A stretch of 64,000 nucleotides of DNA. It comes from Pedobacter antarcticus. GTDB lineage: Bacteria; Bacteroidota; Bacteroidia; Sphingobacteriales; Sphingobacteriaceae. Position 1 is the stretch's first letter, and the number at the start of each line of letters is the position of its first letter. The notes beneath the pieces are model-generated. The model made no database searches. It was given only the letters and a program-made list of their open reading frames with translations, and had not been told where the DNA came from. The position numbers and the translations under genes are program-made. Shown piece after piece: positions 27,553 to 36,957 of the stretch. The stretch covers positions 248,001 to 312,000 of the forward strand of contig NZ_FONS01000005.1 of assembly GCF_900112985.1 (NCBI RefSeq), given 5' to 3'.

Positions 27553-28941
27553 CTATTTATTTTTTGCTTTCTGGTGATCCTGATACTGGCTGGAGAAAGA
27601 TTTTTCAGCTATTTCAGGCATAGCCCTGTATTTTCCCCACATCTTTTTGAAAAGAAGCTTCATGAAGAAATTTTTAATCTTGCCGCCAAAAACATCCATT
27701 CTTGAACGTTTGGCCATTCCTGCATTCCAAACTTTCCAGCTCAGATCTTCAGTTTTGGTATTTTCGTGCTGTTCTACTGCGTCGCGACGATTTAGCAGGA
27801 GCATTTTATGAATGTCTATTTTAACAGGGCAGACCTCAGAACACTTACCGCATAAACTGGAGGCATAACTCAGGTGTTTAAAATCCTTCATACCCTGCAT
27901 ATGCGGTGTGATGATAGAACCGATAGGTCCGCTGTAAGTTGTATTATAAGTATGGCCGCCGATATTTTTATATACCGGGCAGGCATTCAGGCAAGCACCG
28001 CACCGGATGCAGTAAAGTGCCTGGCGCTGATCTTTCTGGGCCAGTAGGTTCGTCCTGCCATTATCCAGCAAGATTACATACATCTGTTCAGGACCATCAG
28101 ACTCATGTGTCTGTCTCGGGCCACTCAGAATAGTGTTGTAGACCGTTAAATTTTGTCCTGTTCCATGGCTGGACAATAATGGCCAGAAAAGATCCAGGTC
28201 GGCCATCGTAGGGATAACCTTTTCGATGCCGACAATGGCAATATGTACTTTAGGAAATGTTGTTGTCAGACGTGCGTTGCCTTCATTTTCGGTCAGGGCG
28301 ATACTGCCAGTATCTGCGATCAGGAAATTGCCGCCTGTAATACCGATATCGGCAGTCAGGTATTTCTCGCGTAGCAGTTCCCGCGCTTTTTGTGTCAGTT
28401 GTTCCGGTGTGTAATCCAGTGGGGTACCGAATTTCTCATGAAAAAGTTTGGCAATATCTTCCTTGCTCAGGTGCATGGCAGGCGTCACAATATGATATGG
28501 CTTTTGCCCCAGAAGCTGAACGATATATTCACCCAGGTCACTTTCCAGTGAATCAATCCCATGCTGTTCCAGAAACTCATTCAGATGAATTTCCTCGGTA
28601 GTCATCGATTTGGATTTGATGACAGATTTACCCCCATTTTTACGGATGATATTTAAAATCTCCTGTTGCGCTTCAGCCGCATCATTTGCCCAGATCACTT
28701 TTCCTCCGCGACGTTGAAAGTTGGCTTCAAATTCCGGAAGGAATTTGTCCAGGTTCTCCATTACACGCCATTTGATAACATGGGCCTTCTTTTTGGAAGC
28801 TTCCAGGTTTGCGAACCTGGATAAACCGCGTTCAACAGCCACATTATATTTTCCAATATTGTGGTTAATTATATTGCGGTGATCCACATCAAATGCCTTT
28901 TCATCTGCCTTTACCAAAAACTCCTCAGCAATCTTCGTCAT
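27553..28941 (-). CDS. lutB: LutB/YkgF family iron-sulfur protein
   Basis: A 462-aa protein with an N-terminal LUD domain (residues about 60-300, GGNFLIADTGSIALTENEGNARL) and two ferredoxin-type clusters, CIRCGACLNACPVY and CGKCSEVCPVK, followed by a C-terminal DUF3390-like part. In LutABC-type lactate oxidation this subunit works with LutA and LutC at the membrane; neither is adjacent here. A -7-like TAAGTTTG ends only 4 nt before the ATG at 28941, which would make the transcript leaderless or nearly so. The downstream partner is the fused 2-oxoacid dehydrogenase. Confidence 0.88.
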   Translation of the reverse strand: MTKIAEEFLVKADEKAFDVDHRNIINHNIGKYNVAVERGLSRFANLEASKKKAHVIKWRVMENLDKFLPEFEANFQRRGGKVIWANDAAEAQQEILNIIRKNGGKSVIKSKSMTTEEIHLNEFLEQHGIDSLESDLGEYIVQLLGQKPYHIVTPAMHLSKEDIAKLFHEKFGTPLDYTPEQLTQKARELLREKYLTADIGITGGNFLIADTGSIALTENEGNARLTTTFPKVHIAIVGIEKVIPTMADLDLFWPLLSSHGTGQNLTVYNTILSGPRQTHESDGPEQMYVILLDNGRTNLLAQKDQRQALYCIRCGACLNACPVYKNIGGHTYNTTYSGPIGSIITPHMQGMKDFKHLSYASSLCGKCSEVCPVKIDIHKMLLLNRRDAVEQHENTKTEDLSWKVWNAGMAKRSRMDVFGGKIKNFFMKLLFKKMWGKYRAMPEIAEKSFSSQYQDHQKAKNK

Positions 28942-28945
28942 GTTT

Positions 28946-28998
28946 CAAACTTAGATAAAATTGTTACTATACGCACAACAAGATAAAAATTTTATCTT
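28946..28998 (-). promoter_or_regulatory. lutB promoter region with palindrome
   Basis: On the minus strand TAAGTTTG (28953-28946) matches the -7 consensus. About 22 nt upstream lies a TTG. A 19-bp palindrome, AAGATAAAA-A-TTTTATCTT, occupies 28980-28998 directly upstream of the -33 region, and a further half-site (AGATAAAA) lies at about 28953-28960. The layout looks like a regulator binding site upstream of the promoter. Confidence 0.5.
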
Positions 28999-29010
28999 CT
29001 CTTGGGAACC

Positions 29011-29055
29011 TTAAACAAAAAAACCTGCCGTTTAGAGGCAGGTTTTTTTGTTTAA
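29011..29055 (-). terminator. Terminator of the M28 peptidase gene
   Basis: AAACAAAAAAACCTGCC and GGCAGGTTTTTTTGTTT (29013-29029 and 29037-29053) are perfect inverted repeats with a 7-nt loop; two more pairs extend the stem outward. GC-rich core and T7 on either strand make it a strong, possibly two-way terminator. It lies immediately after the stop of the minus-strand peptidase gene. Confidence 0.93.
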
Positions 29056-29056
29056 T

Positions 29057-30679
29057 TTATTGGGCCGTTTTAGGCGTTCCGTCTTCGTTCTTATCAACTG
29101 CCGGTCTTTTGGCTCTGTTAGCCAGGTCCCATGCGGTAAAATATACCAGTTGTGCCCTTTTTGCTAACAAGTCGAAATGGATTTTCTCCACTTCATCTCC
29201 TGGCTGGTGATAATCTTCATGTACACCGTTAAAATAGAAAATTACCGGGATGCCATGTTTAGCAAAGTTATAGTGGTCAGAACGGTAATAATACTGGTTA
29301 GGATCAGTCCTGTTATTATAGGTCATGTCCAGGTTTAATTTTGTATAAGTCTCGTTTGCTTTAATACCGATTGCATTCAGATCCGAACTTAGCATGTCAG
29401 ATCCAATAATATAAATGAAGTCCGGATTTTGCTCATGCTCTTTATCTACGCGGCCGATCATATCAATGTTCAGGTTGGCAATTGTCTTATTCAGCGGGAA
29501 TACCGGATGTTCTGAATACCATTCAGAACCCAATAAACCTTTTTCCTCACCGACAACCGTCATGAACAGGATACTTCTTTTCGGACCTTTACCTGCCTTT
29601 TTGGCTTTTGCAAAAGCATCAGCAATCATTAAAACACCTGTTGTACCAGATCCGTCATCATCAGCACCGTTGTTAACTTTGTCTTCACCAGATAAGGTTA
29701 AACCAATGTGATCGTAGTGGCCGGTAATAACCAATACTTCATTTTTAAGAACAGGATCAGAACCTTCCAGGAAGCCCAATACATTTTCTGCCCGTATTTT
29801 TACTTCTTCTTTAACAGCAGTGCCGCTAACAGTCAAAGGGAATGCACGTGATGCCGGTTTAACATCAGTATCTATCTGAGTTTTTAAAGCAGCAGACGTT
29901 GTACCTGCAGCCTTTAAGATCTCGTCTGCAGTTGCAGGAGAAATCAGGATAGAAGGGAAGGTTGACATTTTTTCCATTCTGGCTGTTCTTTCTGCTGTTT
30001 TGAGACCTACCTGGCCGGCGCCGGAATACATAGCCTTTAATTCTGGGGTCAGGTTGTCCAGTGTCGGGTCAATCTGTAATACAGCCAATGCCTGATTGTC
30101 TGCCAGGTATTTGATTTTAGCCTGTTGCGCTAAAATAGCTTTTCTTCTGGCTGCACGGTCTTCAGGGGCAGCAGCACCTTTTGCCGTTGGATCACCCGAA
30201 GCGAAAATGATTACCACTTTACCTTTTACATCTATCCCGGCGAAATCATTATATCCATCTTTATTCAGGCCATAACCTGCAAAAACTACATCGTCACCGT
30301 GGAAGGCAAAACCTTTCAGCGAGACGCCGGAAGTTGGAATTACAAAATCCTTGCCCTCTTCTTTAGCTACGCCGTTGATAGATAATACTGTCTGCGTAAG
30401 CTGGTAGCTGACCATGTCTATCGGCTGAAAATAATCTCCATTGACAGGCCCTTTAAGCCCTATGCTTTTAAAATGATTGCGAATATACTCAGCGGCCATC
30501 CAGGCGCCTTTTTTACCGGTCTCACGACCTTCATACTCATCAGAAGCCAGTATTGATAAATGCTTATAGCCGTGATCTTTGTTGATCGTCGTGCTAAATT
30601 TTATTGCTGTTTTATCCTGTGCAGAAACACCGATAAAGAGTAATAAAGCAAGACTGGTGCTTAAAAATGATTTGTTCAT
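29057..30679 (-). CDS. M28 family metallopeptidase (PA-domain aminopeptidase-like)
   Basis: A 540-aa exported enzyme: signal peptide (cleaved after about 20, GVSAQ), an inserted PA-type domain (about 135-290) and an M28 catalytic domain with the zinc ligands in GHYDHIG, NGADDDGSGTTGVL and GEEKGLLGSEWY, then DMIGRVD and the C-terminal HYNFAKHGIPVIFY. M28 enzymes release N-terminal amino acids; here it should act in the periplasm or outside. It follows rpiB by 16 nt on the same strand and ends in the terminator at 29011-29055. Confidence 0.92.
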   Translation of the reverse strand: MNKSFLSTSLALLLFIGVSAQDKTAIKFSTTINKDHGYKHLSILASDEYEGRETGKKGAWMAAEYIRNHFKSIGLKGPVNGDYFQPIDMVSYQLTQTVLSINGVAKEEGKDFVIPTSGVSLKGFAFHGDDVVFAGYGLNKDGYNDFAGIDVKGKVVIIFASGDPTAKGAAAPEDRAARRKAILAQQAKIKYLADNQALAVLQIDPTLDNLTPELKAMYSGAGQVGLKTAERTARMEKMSTFPSILISPATADEILKAAGTTSAALKTQIDTDVKPASRAFPLTVSGTAVKEEVKIRAENVLGFLEGSDPVLKNEVLVITGHYDHIGLTLSGEDKVNNGADDDGSGTTGVLMIADAFAKAKKAGKGPKRSILFMTVVGEEKGLLGSEWYSEHPVFPLNKTIANLNIDMIGRVDKEHEQNPDFIYIIGSDMLSSDLNAIGIKANETYTKLNLDMTYNNRTDPNQYYYRSDHYNFAKHGIPVIFYFNGVHEDYHQPGDEVEKIHFDLLAKRAQLVYFTAWDLANRAKRPAVDKNEDGTPKTAQ

Positions 30680-30695
30680 AGTTTATAATTCAGGG

Positions 30696-31133
30696 TTAAC
30701 AGGATATTTTATTCACACGGTCTGCATGTCTGCCACCTTCAAATTCAGTTTGTAAAAAGGTCATCACCATTTCCTGCACCAGCTCCTGACGTACAAAACG
30801 GGCAGGAATACAAAGAATATTTGCATTATTATGCTGTCTGCATAAGGCTGCAAGCTCATTTTCCCAGCAGATTGCTGCACGGATTCCCTGATGTTTGTTG
30901 GCTGCAATGGCTATACCATTGCCGCTTCCGCAAATCAGGATTCCAAATTCCGCCTCACCGCTTTCTACCGCCAGTGCTACCGGGTGTGCAAAATCAGGAT
31001 AATCAACAGAGCTGGCAGAAGCCGGACCAAAGTCTGTTACCGGGAAATCAGCTAAAAACTCTTTCAGCATTTCTTTGTACGTGAAACCGGCATGGTCAGA
31101 ACCGATGGCGATTTTGAAGGTTTTTAAGGGCAT
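30696..31133 (-). CDS. rpiB: Ribose-5-phosphate isomerase B
   Basis: A 145-aa RpiB/LacAB-type isomerase with GSDHAGF (substrate loop), the catalytic Cys in ILICGSGNGIAIAANK, and the typical NANILCIPARFV. It interconverts ribose 5-phosphate and ribulose 5-phosphate in the pentose phosphate pathway. It is placed between tatC (32 nt upstream) and the M28 peptidase. Confidence 0.95.
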   Translation of the reverse strand: MPLKTFKIAIGSDHAGFTYKEMLKEFLADFPVTDFGPASASSVDYPDFAHPVALAVESGEAEFGILICGSGNGIAIAANKHQGIRAAICWENELAALCRQHNNANILCIPARFVRQELVQEMVMTFLQTEFEGGRHADRVNKISC

Positions 31134-31165
31134 TACAGGTTAAAAATTATAAATGGTTTTTTGGT

Positions 31166-32056
31166 TTAGTTGGAAGGTGCTTTTACTGTTCCGTATAATT
31201 CTTTATTCTTTTTACGTTCGATGCTGGCAGAGATGAAAATACTCAGTTCATATAAAATAAACAGTGGGAATGCAACAACCATCATGGTTACCATATCTGG
31301 TGTAGGAGTTACGATAGCTGCAATAATTAAGATTATAACAATAGCATAACGGCGGCTTGCACGCATAAATGCTGGTGTCATGATACCAAACAGCGATAAG
31401 ATGTAGATCAGTACCGGCAGCTCAAAAATAATTCCTGTACCTATGGTTAAGGTCATTACAGAAGAAAGATAGGAGTCAATTGTAAACGTGTTCTCAATCA
31501 TCGGACTCACGGAGAAGTTAGTCAGGAAGTTGATGGAAAGCGGACAAATAATGAAGTAACCGAACATAATCCCGATTAAAAATAACAGGGAAGAGAAGAA
31601 TACAAATCCACTTGCCGATTTACGTTCTTTATCATGCAGCGCAGGCTTAATAAATAACCAAAGCTCAAACAGAATATAGGGTACACCGAAGATCACACCT
31701 GTCATTACGCAGGAATTAATCTGCAGCGTGAACTGCCCGGCCATCTCTGTATTAATAATTTTACCTTTAATCTCGGTGATGCAGAATTCTGTACCCAGTG
31801 AAGGGTAGGCCGCAACCAGTTTACACATCATGCGGTAAGTCCAGAAATTCGGGTCTTTCGGACCCATGATCACTGTGTTGAAAATAAAGTCGTAGAAATA
31901 AAATGCGCCTATTGTAATTAATACAATAACGAGCAGTGATCGCAGTAAATGCTTCCTTAATACATCTATGTGGTCGAAGAAAGACATCTCCGCTTCCAGT
32001 TTCTTTCCTTTTTCTTTAATGGCCCCGATCAGGTCCTGCGCTTTATTATCACTCAT
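31166..32056 (-). CDS. tatC: Sec-independent protein translocase TatC
   Basis: A 296-aa membrane protein with six hydrophobic segments and the N-terminal EMSFFDHIDVLRKHLLRSL signature of TatC, the receptor for twin-arginine signal peptides. Extra residues between the first two helices (the periplasmic loop with MMCKLVAAYPSLGTEFCITEIKG) are typical of Bacteroidota TatC. It is separated from accC by a strong terminator, so it needs its own promoter; the T tract of that terminator contains TATTTTTG on this strand, which fits a -7 element, but no -33 element is seen at normal spacing. TatA proteins lie at 13.4-14.1 kb. Confidence 0.95.
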   Translation of the reverse strand: MSDNKAQDLIGAIKEKGKKLEAEMSFFDHIDVLRKHLLRSLLVIVLITIGAFYFYDFIFNTVIMGPKDPNFWTYRMMCKLVAAYPSLGTEFCITEIKGKIINTEMAGQFTLQINSCVMTGVIFGVPYILFELWLFIKPALHDKERKSASGFVFFSSLLFLIGIMFGYFIICPLSINFLTNFSVSPMIENTFTIDSYLSSVMTLTIGTGIIFELPVLIYILSLFGIMTPAFMRASRRYAIVIILIIAAIVTPTPDMVTMMVVAFPLFILYELSIFISASIERKKNKELYGTVKAPSN

Positions 32057-32078
32057 GTAGCTTTCTGTGTATAAACAA

Positions 32079-32110
32079 AAATACCATTCTAATTAAATAG
32101 AATGGTATTT
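32079..32110 (-). terminator. accC terminator
   Basis: AAATACCATTCTA (32079-32091) and TAGAATGGTATTT (32098-32110) are perfect inverted repeats with a 6-nt loop. On the minus strand the stem ends in TATTTTTGTTT. It separates accC from tatC. Confidence 0.8.
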
Positions 32111-32138
32111 CGGTTTTAAATATAAGAATTAGATTGTT

Positions 32139-33479
32139 CTATTCAGAAAAAACAAAAGTTTCCATGAATTTCGTGGTAAAATTACCAGCTCTGAAATTCG
32201 GGTCTTTCATTAGTTGCAAATGGAATGGAATAGTCGTTTTTACACCTTCAATTACAAATTCACTTAAAGCACGCTCCATTGTGCTGATTGCTTCTTCACG
32301 CGTCTGTGCAACACAGATTAGTTTGGCAATCATGGAATCGTAGTTTGAAGGAATCTGGTAGCCTGCATACACATGTGTATCTACACGTACACCATGACCA
32401 CCCGGAGAATGGAAATTAGTGATCTTTCCGGGACAAGGTCTGAAGTTGTTGAACGGATCTTCTGCATTAATACGGCATTCAATAGCATGCATATGCGGCA
32501 GGTAGTTTTTACCTGAGATCGGTATACCGCTTGCTACTTTAATCTGTTCTTTGATCAAATCGTAGTTAATAACCTCTTCTGTAACGGGGTGCTCCACCTG
32601 AATACGGGTGTTCATCTCCATAAAATAGAAGTTGCGGTGTTTATCTACAAGGAATTCAATTGTACCTGCACCTTCGTACTGAACGGCAGTAGCACCTTTG
32701 ATCGCAGCTTCGCCCATACGTTCCCTTAATTCAGGAGTCATAAACGGAGAAGGAGCTTCCTCTACCAGTTTCTGGTGGCGACGCTGAATAGAGCAGTCAC
32801 GTTCAGATAAATGGCATGCTTTACCATATTGGTCACCAATAATCTGGATCTCAATATGACGGGGATCTTCAATATATTTTTCCAGGTATAAACCATCGTT
32901 TCCGAAAGCGGCACCTGATTCCTGTCTTGCGCTGTCCCATGCGTTCTCAAAATCTTCATCTTTCCAAACCACACGCATACCACGGCCACCGCCACCGGCA
33001 GTAGCTTTCAAAATTACCGGATAACCAATTTCATTGGCCAGAACGATACCTTCTTTTACGCTTTGCAACAGACCTTGCGATCCTGGGATGGTTGGAACAC
33101 CAGCTTTTTTCATGGTTTCCTTAGCCGACGCTTTGTCACCCATTGAGTTAATCTGCTCAGGAGTAGCACCAATAAATTTGATTCCGTAATCTCTGCAAAC
33201 AGAAGAGAATTTTGCATTTTCAGACAAAAATCCATAACCCGGATGTATTGCATCAGCATTAGTTAATTCTGCTGCTGAAATAATATTAGGAATACTCAGG
33301 TAAGAGTCTTTACTCGGGGGAGGCCCGATGCAGACAGCTTCATCCGCGAAACGAACGTGTAAACTTTCCCGGTCTGCTGTAGAGTAAACCGCGACAGTTT
33401 TAATGCCCATTTCTTTACAGGTACGAATAATGCGCAATGCAATCTCGCCCCTGTTGGCAATTAATATTTTTTTAAACAT
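32139..33479 (-). CDS. accC: Acetyl-CoA carboxylase biotin carboxylase subunit
   Basis: About 446 aa from the ATG at 33479, which gives the canonical N-terminus [17 protein letters not shown]; the longer frame to 33512 adds 11 residues of no known domain. The ATP-grasp signatures [10 protein letters not shown], the Glu/Asn metal site in [16 protein letters not shown] and the biotin-pocket [10 protein letters not shown] are present. It carboxylates the biotin on AccB using ATP and bicarbonate, the first step of fatty acid synthesis. accB lies just upstream (36 nt). Confidence 0.97.
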   Translation of the reverse strand: MFKKILIANRGEIALRIIRTCKEMGIKTVAVYSTADRESLHVRFADEAVCIGPPPSKDSYLSIPNIISAAELTNADAIHPGYGFLSENAKFSSVCRDYGIKFIGATPEQINSMGDKASAKETMKKAGVPTIPGSQGLLQSVKEGIVLANEIGYPVILKATAGGGGRGMRVVWKDEDFENAWDSARQESGAAFGNDGLYLEKYIEDPRHIEIQIIGDQYGKACHLSERDCSIQRRHQKLVEEAPSPFMTPELRERMGEAAIKGATAVQYEGAGTIEFLVDKHRNFYFMEMNTRIQVEHPVTEEVINYDLIKEQIKVASGIPISGKNYLPHMHAIECRINAEDPFNNFRPCPGKITNFHSPGGHGVRVDTHVYAGYQIPSNYDSMIAKLICVAQTREEAISTMERALSEFVIEGVKTTIPFHLQLMKDPNFRAGNFTTKFMETFVFSE

Positions 33480-33515
33480 ATCTTTGATAAAATGTGAATC
33501 TGCCTGGGGCAAGTA

Positions 33516-33989
33516 TTACATTGGTTCTACTAAAAATAAAGGTTGATCATATTCTACCGGAGTAGCGTTTTCTACCAGAACTTTAACGATCCGGCCTGAA
33601 ACTTCACTTTCAATCTCGTTGAATAATTTCATGGCCTCAATAATACAGATCACTTTTCCTGAAGTAATTTCATCACCTACATTTGCGAATGATGGTTTAT
33701 CAGGGCTTGAAGAGCGGTAAAAAGTACCGATCATCGGAGATTTAACTGTGATATATTTGGAACTGTCATCAGCTGCCGGTGCAGGTGCAGCCGGAGCTGT
33801 AGCCTGTGGTGCTACCGGTGCAGCAGGCAGAACCTGAGGTGCTGTCTGTACAGGTACAGTCGTATTGATCACGGTCGGTGTCTGGTTCGTTTTGATAGTG
33901 ATTTTGAACTCTTTCTGCTCAATTGCCACTTCATTTACGCCCGAACGAGAAACAAATTTAATGAGTTCCTGAATTTGCTTGATATCCAT
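33516..33989 (-). CDS. accB: Biotin carboxyl carrier protein of acetyl-CoA carboxylase
   Basis: A 157-aa protein with an N-terminal helix (MDIKQIQELIKFV), a Pro/Ala-rich linker (about 40-75) and the biotinyl domain with Lys121 in EAMKLFNEI. BirA attaches biotin there; the domain swings between AccC and the carboxyltransferase. It is co-oriented with fabH upstream (69 nt) and accC downstream. Confidence 0.97.
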   Translation of the reverse strand: MDIKQIQELIKFVSRSGVNEVAIEQKEFKITIKTNQTPTVINTTVPVQTAPQVLPAAPVAPQATAPAAPAPAADDSSKYITVKSPMIGTFYRSSSPDKPSFANVGDEITSGKVICIIEAMKLFNEIESEVSGRIVKVLVENATPVEYDQPLFLVEPM

Positions 33990-34058
33990 TTTTTGGTGTT
34001 TTGTTGAAAAGATTACTGTCTTTTTAAGGACACTAAGTTAATGTTTTTATTATGTATT

Positions 34059-35048
34059 TTAATAAGCCCACTTCAGGTAAACCGAACCCCAGGTGAAGCC
34101 ACCGCCGAAAGCAGCGAGAACAATGTTGTCTCCTTTTTTCAACTGACTTTCCCATTCCCATAAACAAAGAGGAATAGTACCGTTGGTTGTATTACCGTAA
34201 CGCTCAATATTAATCATTACTTTTTCTGAACCCACGCCCATTCTGGCAGCAGTGGCATCAATAATTCTTTTGTTAGCCTGGTGAGGGACAAGCCATTTTA
34301 CATCATCAGAAGTCAGATTATTTCTTTCCATGATTTCCGCAGCTACATCTGCCATATTGGTTACCGCAAATTTAAATACGGTTTTACCTTCCTGGTAGAC
34401 AAAATGCTCACGCTGATCGACAGTTTCATGGGAAGCCGGTTTAACCGAACCGCCAGCCTTCTGATGTAGGAACTGTTCTCCGGAACCATCAGTTTTTAAT
34501 ACAGCGTCCATTATACCATTACCTTCTGTATTAGGCTCCAGTAATACCGCACCACAGCCATCTCCAAAAATAATGCAGGTAGCACGGTCGGTATAATCAA
34601 CGATGGAAGACATTTTATCGCCGCCCACAACCAATACTTTCTGATGCTTGCCGGACTCAATGAACTGCGAACCCGTAGTTAATCCGAAAATGAAACCCGA
34701 ACAGGCAGCCTGAAGATCGAAACCCCATGCATTCACTGCACCAATTTTGTTGGCCAGGATGTTGGCTGTCGCCGGGAAAGGATGGTCGGGTGTAGTTGTA
34801 CAGAAAATAATAAGATCAATTTCTTCTGCGGTAATTCCTCTTTTTTTCAACAGGCCGTTTACAGCATGTACAGCCATATCAGAAGTGCCTGCGCCTTCCT
34901 CTTTTAATATTCTTCGCTCTTTAATACCCGTTCGAGAAGTTATCCATTCATCTGTTGTGTCTACTATTGTTTCTAACTCTTGATTAGAAAGGACATATTC
35001 AGGAACGTAACCTTGAACCGCAGTAATTGCAGCGTGAATCTTATTCAT
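34059..35048 (-). CDS. fabH: 3-oxoacyl-ACP synthase III
   Basis: A 329-aa thiolase-fold enzyme with the catalytic triad: Cys116 in LQAACSGF, His in VPHQANKRI and Asn in [11 protein letters not shown]. It starts fatty acid synthesis by condensing an acyl-CoA primer with malonyl-ACP; in Bacteroidota, branched primers are common, which fits the branched-chain type E1 at 25.6 kb. plsX lies 13 nt upstream, making a tight plsX-fabH pair. Confidence 0.97.
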   Translation of the reverse strand: MNKIHAAITAVQGYVPEYVLSNQELETIVDTTDEWITSRTGIKERRILKEEGAGTSDMAVHAVNGLLKKRGITAEEIDLIIFCTTTPDHPFPATANILANKIGAVNAWGFDLQAACSGFIFGLTTGSQFIESGKHQKVLVVGGDKMSSIVDYTDRATCIIFGDGCGAVLLEPNTEGNGIMDAVLKTDGSGEQFLHQKAGGSVKPASHETVDQREHFVYQEGKTVFKFAVTNMADVAAEIMERNNLTSDDVKWLVPHQANKRIIDATAARMGVGSEKVMINIERYGNTTNGTIPLCLWEWESQLKKGDNIVLAAFGGGFTWGSVYLKWAY

Positions 35049-35061
35049 TTTTCGATTAATT

Positions 35062-36000
35062 TTATTTAAATGCGGCCTGTATTTTATCTACCAGACCTGT
35101 AGTTATCATGTCTCTCGCCTGGAATACCATATTTTTTACGGCAGTAGGGGTAGAGATACCATGACCAATAATTACAGGTGCATTTACACCAAGAACAGGG
35201 CTTCCGCCATAATTCTCGTAGTTAAACCTGTCAAAGAACTCGTCTTTCAATCCTTTTTTGATGGTCATGATATAAAATGACTCTGCAAGCTTTAACATAA
35301 TATTACCTGTAAACCCGTCACAGACAATTACATCGGCTTTTTGATTGAACAGATCACGTCCTTCAATGTTTCCAACAAAATTAAAGAGATTGCATTCTTT
35401 CATTAATGGGAAAGTAGCCAGACTCAGCATATTTCCTTTTTCATCTTCTTCACCAATATTAATTAGTCCGACCTTCGGATTATCGATCTGCATTACATTT
35501 TCTGCGTACAGGCTGCCCAGTACACCGAATTGCAGTAAAGTATCCGGTTTACAGTCAGCATTGGCACCTACGTCAAGCATTAAGCCGCGACCGCCGTCCA
35601 GCTTAGGTACGATTGTGCAAAGGCAGGGCCTGATAATGCCGGGAACTGTCTTCACACTGAAGACAGCACCAACCATCATTGCACCAGAGTTTCCTGCACC
35701 GACAAAAGCGTCTAATTCGCCTTTTTTGAGCATGGAAAAACCGACAGCTATACTGGAATTTGGTTTTTGGGTAATGGCTTTGGTAGGATGTTCACCCATT
35801 CCTACAACTTCATCAGTATGTATGAATTCAAAGTGATCGGGATTGAAACCCTGTTCAGCGATTAACGGCTTAATCTGCTGTGTATCGCCAATGAGAACGA
35901 GTCGTTCATTCGGCAATAAGAATTCATGAGCAGCTATTGCTCCCAAAACATTTGCTTTGGGAGCATAGTCTCCGCCCATTATATCGAGACCTATTCTCAT
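35062..36000 (-). CDS. plsX: Phosphate acyltransferase PlsX
   Basis: A 312-aa protein with the PlsX pattern [35 protein letters not shown] and [17 protein letters not shown]. It makes acyl phosphate from acyl-ACP for phospholipid synthesis at the membrane surface. It lies between rpmF (100 nt) and fabH, the widespread rpmF-plsX-fabH order. Confidence 0.97.
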   Translation of the reverse strand: MRIGLDIMGGDYAPKANVLGAIAAHEFLLPNERLVLIGDTQQIKPLIAEQGFNPDHFEFIHTDEVVGMGEHPTKAITQKPNSSIAVGFSMLKKGELDAFVGAGNSGAMMVGAVFSVKTVPGIIRPCLCTIVPKLDGGRGLMLDVGANADCKPDTLLQFGVLGSLYAENVMQIDNPKVGLINIGEEDEKGNMLSLATFPLMKECNLFNFVGNIEGRDLFNQKADVIVCDGFTGNIMLKLAESFYIMTIKKGLKDEFFDRFNYENYGGSPVLGVNAPVIIGHGISTPTAVKNMVFQARDMITTGLVDKIQAAFK

Positions 36001-36100
36001 AGTAAAAAATCAGTTTGTGAGTAAAGCATTATTGCCTTTTTTTTCAAGCGCCTAAGATAAACCTATACCGGCTGAAAACACAAACAATTTCTCAGGAAAA

Positions 36101-36292
36101 TTACCCTATTGAGGTGTTTTCAATAACTAGTTTACCGTTGTAGTATAAATTACCGTCAACGTTGTATGCGTGGTGTGGAACATGGATTGCACCGGTTGTC
36201 TGACAAGTAGCTAAAGAAGGAGCTACCGCTTTATAGTGTGTTCTTCTTTTATCTCTTCTGCTTTTAGAGATCTTGCGTTTTGGATGTGCCAT
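36101..36292 (-). CDS. rpmF: 50S ribosomal protein L32
   Basis: A 63-aa protein with the L32 N-terminus [19 protein letters not shown] and the following [13 protein letters not shown]. Only one cysteine remains of the zinc-binding set (a zinc-free C- form), common in Bacteroidota. It sits 18 nt after the DUF177 gene, the usual yceD-rpmF pairing. Confidence 0.97.
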   Translation of the reverse strand: MAHPKRKISKSRRDKRRTHYKAVAPSLATCQTTGAIHVPHHAYNVDGNLYYNGKLVIENTSIG

Positions 36293-36310
36293 TGCTGATT
36301 TATTTAAGTA

Positions 36311-36838
36311 TTATTTTAATTTTTTTAATGCTTCCCATCTCGGGTCCGCATCGTTATCTGTTTCTTCCTGCTGAGCGGGGTTAGCTAAACTTTCCAGTCT
36401 TGCTATCATTTCCTGGTCACACGTGGCACCAGCCTGCTCGCACAATTTAATATAAGGCACTGATACATTGATAAACTCATAGAGTATCTCAGCGATATCA
36501 AGGCTGCTTTCTTTTTTATTCAGGACGATGATCTCCAGATCATCACTTTCCAGCTCATCTTCAGCGAATTTGACTATTTGTCTTTCCCTTACATCAACAG
36601 GGTAATCAAATTCAGCTAAACACTTGTCACAATCTAATTTTATTGTTCCCCTTACGCGGATTTTTAAAATTAGCATGGTTTCCTGCTTATCCAGTTCTAC
36701 ATCTACTTTAAGATCCCCGCTTTTAACGAGCGAGTATTCAAAAGCATCAAAAAAGCTGTTATCAATCTCAAAATCAAATTGATGTGTGCCAATTTTTAAG
36801 CCTGTAAACGGAATTGAAAATTGCTTTAAAGGTTTCAA
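36311..36838 (-). CDS. DUF177/YceD family protein
   Basis: About 175 aa with the YceD-type CDKCLAEFDYPVD (CxxC-like) core and an acidic C-terminal half. Family members are linked to 23S rRNA/ribosome assembly and are encoded next to rpmF, as here. The frame extends to a TTG at 36862, but the -7-like TACATTTG at 36860-36867 overlaps that codon, and family proteins begin near KPLKQFSIPF, so I prefer the TTG at 36838. It heads the rpmF-plsX-fabH-accB-accC run. Confidence 0.85.
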   Translation of the reverse strand: MKPLKQFSIPFTGLKIGTHQFDFEIDNSFFDAFEYSLVKSGDLKVDVELDKQETMLILKIRVRGTIKLDCDKCLAEFDYPVDVRERQIVKFAEDELESDDLEIIVLNKKESSLDIAEILYEFINVSVPYIKLCEQAGATCDQEMIARLESLANPAQQEETDNDADPRWEALKKLK

Positions 36839-36859
36839 TTGTAACAAAATTTTAGCCCG

Positions 36860-36867
36860 CAAATGTA
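36860..36867 (-). promoter_or_regulatory. -7 element before the DUF177-rpmF-plsX run
   Basis: On the minus strand TACATTTG fits TAnnTTTG. A transcript would start near 36850, giving a leader of about 12 nt before the TTG at 36838. The -33 element is weak (TTTTA). Confidence 0.45.
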
Positions 36868-36957
36868 TGAATTATTTTGACATTTATAAAATGTTTTGCA
36901 AATATTATTGCCCGGCCAACTTGATTAAGATTTATCAGGTCAATCGTTTAGCGCTAA

